Positions 58,134 through 64,000 of a DNA stretch of 64,000 nucleotides are shown one piece after another. The position numbers were made by a program, and so were the translations under genes. Below the pieces are notes generated by a model. It did not search any database. It saw nothing but the letters and a program-made list of their open reading frames with translations, and was not told the DNA's origin. The number at the start of each line of letters is the position of its first letter. The first letter of the stretch is position 1. Source of the stretch: Megamerina dolium (lineage: Eukaryota > Arthropoda > Insecta > Diptera > Megamerinidae); contig OY978526.1 of NCBI GenBank assembly GCA_963854835.1, positions 20,428,334 through 20,492,333 on the forward strand, given 5' to 3'.

Positions 58134-59302
58134 CCAGGTGTGCAAGCTTAAATCTGCTGTTTTTCGGTAAAAAAAAAAAACACATTTTTTTTTCATAGAA
58201 AGTCAAAAATTAATTTATTTAAAGTAATTGCCCTCACTAGTTATACATTTTTCCCATCTCTGGGGCACTCGTCAAGCCATTTTCCGACGTCTTCATACAA
58301 ATCGAAGTGCTGTTCGGCGAGCGCGTGACCCATTGACGAAAACAGGTGATAGTCAGAAGGGGCCAGGTCCCAATTGAGTGTGTCCAAGTAGTTTTGGACC
58401 AGTTTTGACGTGTGCCATGGGACGTTGTCGTGGTGTAAAATCAGCTTCTCATGTCTTTGTTCATAACCAGGCCTTTTTTTACCCAAAGCACGGCGCAATT
58501 TCACTAGTTGTTGGTGATAGCGGTGAGCATTGACAATTTCACTAGGTTTGAACAGCTCGTAGTAGATGACACCCTGCTAAACCCACCAAAATGCACAGCA
58601 TCGTCTTGCGTCCAAAGCGATTTGATCTTGAAGAAGAAGTTGCTGGATTCTCAAAGTATACTCACTTTTCATCGCAAGTCACCACAAGATGCTGGAACGA
58701 CTTTCTTTTTTGTCTAGCAAGCAAGATTTCGCATGTGTTTTGGCGTCGCTCCATCTGTCTATCGTTCAATTCATGGGTTACCCATTTTCAAAATTTTTGA
58801 ACCTTCCCCATGGCTCGTAAACATATGGAAATGGCTTGTTGAGTAACATCTAACTGTTCGGCGAGCAATTTTTGCGATTGGGTATCGTCCTCATCCAAAA
58901 GAGCCTGCAAATCATGGTCCTCAACTTTTCTGTGTCTATTTTCACGCTTCTTGTCACTCAATGCAAAATAGCCTTCTTTGAACCGACGAAACCAGTCTCT
59001 GAAAGTGCTTTCCGATAGCGCACTATCTCCACAAGCATTCGATGCGACTCAGGAGCAGATTTCTTCAAATTGTAGCAAAAAAGTAGAGCTTACCGCATAT
59101 GATCTTTTTCTGGCACGAAACTAGAGATGATTATACGAGGAAAAATGTATGTTGTTGTATGAAATCACTGATGATGTTTACTAATTGATGTAAACAGATG
59201 TCAAAATTATAAGAAAAAAAAAGGATGCACAGTCGATAATAACTCAATATGCTCACTAACGCCATCTACGAGCAAACAGCGGATTTAAGCTTGTACACCT
59301 GG
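58134..59302 (-). mobile_element. Mos1-like (mauritiana subfamily) mariner with both ends
   Basis: Inverted repeats of about 30 bp start CCAGGTGTGCAAGCTTAAAT at 58,134 and CCAGGTGTACAAGCTTAAAT on the other strand at 59,302. TA flanks both (58,132-58,133 and 59,303-59,304). The CCAGGTGTACAAG beginning is that of Mos1-type mariners. The 1,169-bp length is shorter than about 1.29 kb because of internal deletions. The transposase on the minus strand is broken. Confidence 0.9.
58200..59130 (-). pseudogene. Mos1-like mariner transposase, frameshifted and deleted
   Basis: Upstream pieces (about 58,900-59,060) carry a helix-turn-helix part. Near 58,670 VTCDEK, the first catalytic Asp motif, is visible. 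The longest clean frame (58,241-58,504) has LRRALGKKRPGYEQRHEKLI, the second Asp in LHHDNVPWHTS, and the third in DLAPSDYHLF. Only 24 residues separate those two Asp instead of 34, because ten codons including the usual PxxYSP stretch are missing in frame. A further deletion removes part of the C-terminus before RWEKC. Several stops lie upstream. It cannot be active. Confidence 0.85.
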
Positions 59303-59426
59303 TAACTGAATATTTTCAATAATTGTTGCAGTTACATAAATGGAGCATACATTTTAGTATTGTCAATGAAATTTTAAATTTATTTTCATATATAATATGA
59401 TTGTGTACATATATAAATACTACATA

Positions 59427-59959
59427 CATTCTGTCAAATAAGTACCCGGAAATCGGAAATTCTCATTTTTAAATTTCCCTCTGAGAATATTTTAAAAAAA
59501 ATTTTTTTCCCAGGTTGGCACAACTGTCAGCCACTATTCTGTGAATTTTTATTGCTATATGTCATTTAGTTTGGTTACGGCGTCATTAGGAACAAGTCAA
59601 CCTTTTGTGTGCGTTGCGATTTTTACTATGGATAAAAATATCGAACAAAGAGTTTGTGTGAAATTTTGTGTTTCAAACGAAATTTCTTGTGCCAAAACGT
59701 TGGAAATGTTGAAAAAAAAAAAAACATTTGGTGATTCAACCATGTCGAAAACTCAAGTTTACGATTGGTATAAATCGTACAAAGAGGGGCGAGAAGAAAT
59801 CGCAACGCACACAAAAGGTTGACTTGTTCCTAATGACGCCGTAACCAAACTAAATAATAGTAGCTGACAGTTGTGCCAACCAGGGGAAAAAAAATTTTTG
59901 AAATATTCTCAGAGGGAAAATTAAAAATGAGAATTTCCGGGTACTTATTTGACAGAATG
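59427..59959 (+). mobile_element. Mariner-like element with ~200-bp inverted arms (foldback)
   Basis: The ends are CATTCTGTCAAATAAGTACC in inverted orientation with TA outside (59,425-59,426 and 59,960-59,961). The inverted match continues inward for about 200 bp, as far as CAACCTTTTGTGTGCGTTGC at about 59,599 and its complement at about 59,798. A gap of roughly 25-30 bp interrupts the right arm. Between the arms lies the beginning of a transposase frame. The transcript or single strand could form a long hairpin. The 5.3-kb copy shares the left arm but keeps only the last ~25 bp of the right. Confidence 0.9.
59629..59822 (+). pseudogene. N-terminal piece of a mariner-like transposase
   Basis: From ATG at about 59,629 the frame reads MDKNIEQRVCVKFCVSNEIS, then an Ala/Leu/Lys-rich part containing a run of nine or more A, and SKTQVYDWYKSYKEGREEI. 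This is the first helix-turn-helix region common to mariner-like transposases. The frame then runs into the right inverted arm and stops at 59,822, so no catalytic domain remains. Confidence 0.75.
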
Positions 59960-59961
59960 TA

Positions 59962-60619
59962 TATCCTAATTGTTTACATAAGCAATCTAACAATTCATAT
60001 GAAATATGTTCGATGTAATACAGAAACATTAACATACATACTTATAAAAATATTAAGCTAATTACTTTTGTACCCAAATACACTTGTTAGATAGTGAAAG
60101 TACATTTTTTTCTTTTTACCTTTCTATTTATATTCCATTTAATTTAAATAACACCATTGGTTATGGTCTTTAAGTAAAATGTTTACGAAATAATGACTTT
60201 AATGCAAAAATACGCAACAGCAAGAAAGAGGTTTATATTTCGTTATTAAATTCTGTTAATTTGACTATCTACTATCAAAGATCTGTAATAAAGTTATGAA
60301 ATATAAAAAATATTTTTTAATATTGTATAATTTATGAGTTTTCACAATTATTCCCTTCAAATACTCACTAGGTAAGTATAAAGACTGTGGTAGTCTGTAT
60401 ATTGGTTTCTTTTTGAATCATAATTTTACTTTACCCTGTCAGCACATTTTTAATTTCAATCAGTATCATACCTTAGTGCAACGAAATATATATATATCGC
60501 TTCACGCCTTAACATATTTGGGAAATATTTCAAATTTATGTTGAAAATGAATGATGCTTTGTTGTAGAAAATAATGCGTTTATAGGAAATAAAATTTGGC
60601 CAAAATAGAATACCCACCA
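59962..60619. other. No gene seen
   Basis: AT-rich unique sequence between two transposon insertions. No recognisable feature. Confidence 0.55.
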
Positions 60620-60632
60620 TGTCTGGTTTGAC

Positions 60633-61562
60633 TACTACTTACTTACTTATGTGGCCATAACAACCGAATATCGATTTAGGCCGAAAATAACATGCTTCGC
60701 CAGCCATCTCTGTTCTTCGCTAGCTGGCGCCAGTTAGAAATTCCAAGCGCCGTCAGGTTCTCCAGTACTTGGTCTTTCCACCGGAGGTTTGGTCTTCCTC
60801 TTTTGCGTCGTCCTCCAGCGGGTTCCGAATATAACACCTTCTTAGCTGGAGCGTGTTCTTCCATTCGCTCGACATGACCTAGCCAGCGCAGCCGCTGGAT
60901 TTTGATGCGCTTTACTATGTCAATATCGGCATACAGCTCGTACAGCTCATGGTTGTACCTTATTCGGTACTCGCCACCAACGCAAATAGGTCCAAAGATC
61001 TTGCGTAGGACTTTTCTCTCGAAAACTCCAAGTATTCGCTCATCCGAGGTGGAAATTGTCCAGGCTTCAGCGCCATATGTTAGGACAGGCATGATGAGAG
61101 ACTTGTAGAGTGTAGTTTTCGTTCTTCGAGAGAGGGCTCGACTTCTCAATTGCTTACCCAGCCCAAAGTAACACCTGTTAGCAAGAGTTATCCTACGCAT
61201 GATCTCCAAGCTGACGTCATTACTGCTGTTAATGCTGGTTCCAAGATAGACAAAGTCCCTTACTACTTCAAAAGCGTAGTTGTCAACAGTGACGTGCTGT
61301 CCAAGACGCCGGGACTCTTTGTTTGTTGACACTAGATACTTCGTCTTGCCCTCGTTCACCGTGAGACCCATCCGACGCGACTCTCTTTCCAACTCTGAGA
61401 ATGCTGCACTGACTGCTCGCGTGTTCATGCCGATTATGTCAATATCGTCGGCATACGCTAACAGCATGACACTTTTGTTGAAGATAGTGCCATTATGTCG
61501 TAGATCAGCAGCTCGTATTATTTTCTCCATAATAAGATTGAAGAAGTCGCACGATAACGAAG
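60633..61562 (-). mobile_element. RTE-like LINE, 5'-truncated, with 13-bp target duplication
   Basis: TGTCTGGTTTGAC occurs directly at both borders (60,620-60,632 and 61,563-61,575). On the minus strand the 3' end finishes with the phrase cataagtaagtaagtagta, an AAGT-type repeat tail in place of poly-A, as in RTE-type LINEs. Truncation lies just before the reverse transcriptase active site. Confidence 0.9.
60676..61562 (-). pseudogene. RTE-like reverse transcriptase, C-terminal ~295 codons
   Basis: The open frame runs uninterrupted to its natural stop at 60,676. In order it has SLSCDFFNLIMEKI, the catalytic YADD in LLAYADDIDIIG, NEGKTKYLVSTNKESRRLG, VPVLTYGAEAWTIS-like, RKIFGPICVGGEYRIRYN, RLRWLGHVERM and LRWKDQVLENLTALG, ending in RSMLFSA. 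This is the best RTE copy in the window. The frame extends upstream to 61,683, but the first ~40 residues of that longer frame come from the target duplication and host flank, so they are not part of the retrotransposon. The endonuclease and the first half of the RT are missing, and it is classed as a truncated copy. Confidence 0.9.
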
Positions 61563-61575
61563 TGTCTGGTTTGAC

Positions 61576-61862
61576 ACTCATGATAATTTGCCTACTATGA
61601 CCGAGATTGTGCCAGAACATCGATTCGTCACTCGATCTCAATAACTTCAGGTTATATACACCAGCCTGACAAAGAGATTTCACAAAGATATCGATTTATT
61701 CGCTCACAAAGTCTAATTATAGTTCGCTTTGTCATTACTTCGTAGTTTGGACCTTGGAGCAGCATTAACTGGGTGACGAATTTAACTAAAAAAAAAAAAA
61801 CTCTTAAAATCTACCAGTGATTGTCGAATCATTATTATCGACTTTTGTGACATGAAATTGAT
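61576..61862. other. Host flank of the RTE insertion, no gene recognised
   Basis: On the minus strand the last ~110 bp before the insertion are open and fused in frame with the RTE protein. I do not recognise the encoded residues. Confidence 0.4.
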
Positions 61863-61864
61863 TA

Positions 61865-62510
61865 CAGTCTGTTCACTAAATACTGATCACCCATAAAAAG
61901 AAAATAAATAACTTTTTTTAAAAACTTTTATTGTTTTCTTTAAAATTGTACCGAACGTATATTTGGAATACAAATTAATAGCTAGTCCAATCACCTTTAC
62001 TATTTAAAATAGCATGACATCTTCGCTCACAACTTCCTGCTAAATTCTCTCCATACGTCAATGAAAAACTCATCCATATTTTTTTAGTGTAGTTTTTAAT
62101 TGTTTTGTTGTTGTTAAATTTTTAATTTTTTTTTTTTTTTTTGCAATCTTTTGCTTTATTAGAGCCCAAACATTTTCAATTGGGTTTGCATCGGGGGACT
62201 GGGACGGCCAATCTATCGTTTCGAAATGGTTTTTTTTTTTTTTTCCACTCGGACGCAATTATTTTTCCATACAGCTTGCGTGCAGATGGTAATAAATCAT
62301 TTTGGTAAAATTTTAACATTTTTGATGCGTTCAAGTTTTCAGTAAAGCACGTCAAATCTGCAAAACCCTTTGCAGAAAATCAGCCATAAACATGGACCTT
62401 TGCAGGCTGCTAAACTGTGCTCTGCACAATTTGAACACTTTTTTCTCGCCAAACACGTTTCATTCCCTTGTTTAATGTATTCCCTTGTTTATATGTATCG
62501 TCATGTGTCG
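61865..62510 (-). pseudogene. Second Tc1-like element, 3' part, broken
   Basis: The left terminus CAGTCTGTTCACTAAATACT follows a TA at 61,863-61,864, as for a Tc1 inverted repeat. The matching right end is not found, so the element is truncated. On the minus strand the transposase C-terminus is recognisable: KFYQNDLLPSARKLYGK near 62,270-62,320, WPSQSPDANPIENVWALIKQ at 62,155-62,210 with the catalytic Glu, and LAGSCERRCHAILNSKG near 62,000-62,040. The second catalytic Asp region (QDNDPKH) between the first two is missing. Long poly-A codon runs have expanded in the gene. Confidence 0.8.
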
Positions 62511-62514
62511 TCAT

Positions 62515-63015
62515 TACACAGGGTGTAACAGATGATCGTTTTTTAATGAACATACTGTATATGGACTTGAACCGTCTTTGGTTACAACGAGATGGCGCGC
62601 CAGACCATGTATCCTTTCAAATATATTATCAGCCATCACGGCAATTTCAATTGGCCGTCTCAAACCCTCGCCGTATATTTTTCGACTTTTATACTTTTCG
62701 ATTTCCATATGGCAATTATATTAGCAACCAAAATTGACGGAGCTGGGTATCGGAAAAACTCCTTGTGCGTATTGAGCAAGCCAATGCATTCACAGAGAGT
62801 GGCAGTTTGACGTGAAAATACAGAGGCATTATAAGCGGCTATTCATTGGCTGAAATTTAAGACATAAACTCAGACAGCGCTTAGTTTCAGCTAGATGACG
62901 CTCCATGTCACACAGCCCATTAAATAATTCATTTCTTGCGTATTAAATTCAGTAAGAATTTTATAAGCCATCGAGATGACATCGTCTGAACTCCTCAAAT
63001 CTGCAAATCACACAT
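62515..63015 (+). pseudogene. Possible relic of another transposase
   Basis: Two short stretches resemble the second catalytic motif of Tc1/mariner-superfamily transposases: LNRLWLQRDGAPDHVSFQ near 62,570-62,620 and FQLDDAPCHTAH near 62,888-62,925. Their frames are broken and the sequence between them is not clearly homologous. No inverted repeats are visible. Weak assignment. Confidence 0.35.
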
Positions 63016-63230
63016 TATGAATGCCAATATGATAGTAATTAGCATATGACGGACCCGGATTCAGACAACCAAATTGATAACAGTTGCTTCATTTGGGATT
63101 CTGTTAATCTAATCATTGATTATAAATCAAAATAAGATTCGATATGCGAAAAAAAATTGACAAATCCTTCAAAAAATATTGCGTTGAAAATTAGAAATTA
63201 TTTTATTGATTTTATTTTGATTAGAATATT

Positions 63231-63287
63231 TATTGATGGACCGTTGCCTAGCATTATTTATTGATGGACCGTGGCCTAGTATTATTT
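63231..63287. repeat. Small tandem duplication (~28 bp x2)
   Basis: The phrase 'ttattgatggaccgttgcct' restarts about 28-29 bp later with one or two changes. Confidence 0.8.
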
Positions 63288-63289
63288 TC

Positions 63290-64000
63290 TTGAAAATATT
63301 AGATATGAAGTTTAAATAAAACAGATAAAAATTTATCAATAATCTTCAATTATTATTATAAGCAACATCACTGCATTAGACTATTAAAATACCTAATATT
63401 AATCTGATCTTCATGGATTACATTCTCGATGATATATTGTGTACTCATTAAAACAATTTGCCATATATTTTCAAAATACAATTAAATATGAATTTTTTTT
63501 TTTTAAATTATATATTTCACAAAGTAGCACTTCTTTGGTAAATAATACCTTCTTTTGTTCCATCAACCATCAAATTTCATATAAATTTTCTATTAAGAAA
63601 TTACTTTTATATAGAAATTACTCTTCTATAATAAAGTAGATATATTAAATTCTATTTTTCTATCTACTAAATATTCACCATAGAATATATTTTATAGAAT
63701 TAGAATGGAATAAAAACTAAATGATATTATTAATGAATAAATTAAAAAAAAAAATATTCCTTACAATAAGGCAAACTATCTATCGTTCTATGCAAATTTC
63801 AATGATTTCCTTTAAAGATATTCATGCACACATACATATCATATATTCAAAGCTAAATACTATACAATTTCTGAAGCACTTAGTTAAACCAAAACATATT
63901 CCCAAGCAATTAAAATTAGATTTCAAACTAAAAATAAAAAATGGACATAAATCACATAGGTCACAAAAGTGTACAAATAGTCTATACTTTATATATATGA
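63290..64000. other. No gene seen
   Basis: AT-rich unique sequence to the end of the window. No recognisable coding or RNA gene. Confidence 0.6.

Overview
This window looks like non-coding DNA from a brachyceran fly genome, possibly a tephritid fruit fly. The evidence is an AT-rich background full of poly-A/T runs and short microsatellites, and a dense, layered load of typical dipteran mobile elements: several mariner subfamilies, Tc1, Jockey-type and RTE-type LINEs, a tRNA-derived SINE, and elements resembling the dipteran mini-me/DINE-1 (Helentron-like) repeats. I recognise no host protein gene. The only host-gene candidate is a possible 80-bp exon at 21,141-21,220 that could encode a signal peptide. 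The window may therefore be an intron or intergenic stretch of a large gene. Species and gene assignments are inference.

Layout. 1-3.7 kb: two RNase H-bearing LINE relics in opposite orientation around unique AT-rich DNA. 5.3 kb: a short TIR element whose longer sister lies at 59.4 kb. 6.6-7.95 kb: a 153-bp tandem array. 10.7-12.5 kb: a degenerate ~160-bp array interrupted by an RTE 3' end. 14.6-16.7 kb: SINE pieces, an RNase H relic and an RTE relic. 18.5-20.1 kb: a 156-bp array and a 263-bp tandem duplication. 21.9-23.4 kb: another ~160-bp array. 24.6-25.8 kb: a mariner with both ends. 27.0-28.6 and 42.8-44.2 kb: an inverted pair of mini-me/Helentron-like elements. 28.7-34.9 kb: scattered array units with a mariner relic. 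36.7-37.7 kb: a TIR transposon with its catalytic core deleted. 38.1-42.4 kb: a ~137-bp array split by a 2.5-kb Jockey-type LINE. 46.3 kb: a MITE with TTA target duplications. 48.3 kb: a deletion derivative. 51.2-55.15 kb: a nest in which a mariner was invaded by a complete Tc1 and an RTE fragment, running into a 21-bp satellite invaded by a SINE. 55.4-56.7 kb: a second Jockey-type LINE. 58.1-59.3 kb: a Mos1-like mariner. 60.6-61.6 kb: an RTE insertion with a 13-bp target duplication. 61.9-63.0 kb: a Tc1 relic and a possible transposase relic.

Only one transposase is intact: the 346-codon Tc1 enzyme at 51,498-52,538, inside an element with both inverted repeats and a TA duplication. All other element proteins are truncated, frameshifted or deleted. 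The main unexplained feature is the abundance of diverged tandem repeats with 137-163 bp periods. They fall into at least two sequence groups, one carrying a TTTGTATGGGAGCTATAT-like core and one a near-palindromic GGGGAGCTCCCC core. The first group also forms the interior of the mini-me-like elements, suggesting that these arrays descend from internal tandem repeats of Helentron-like transposons.
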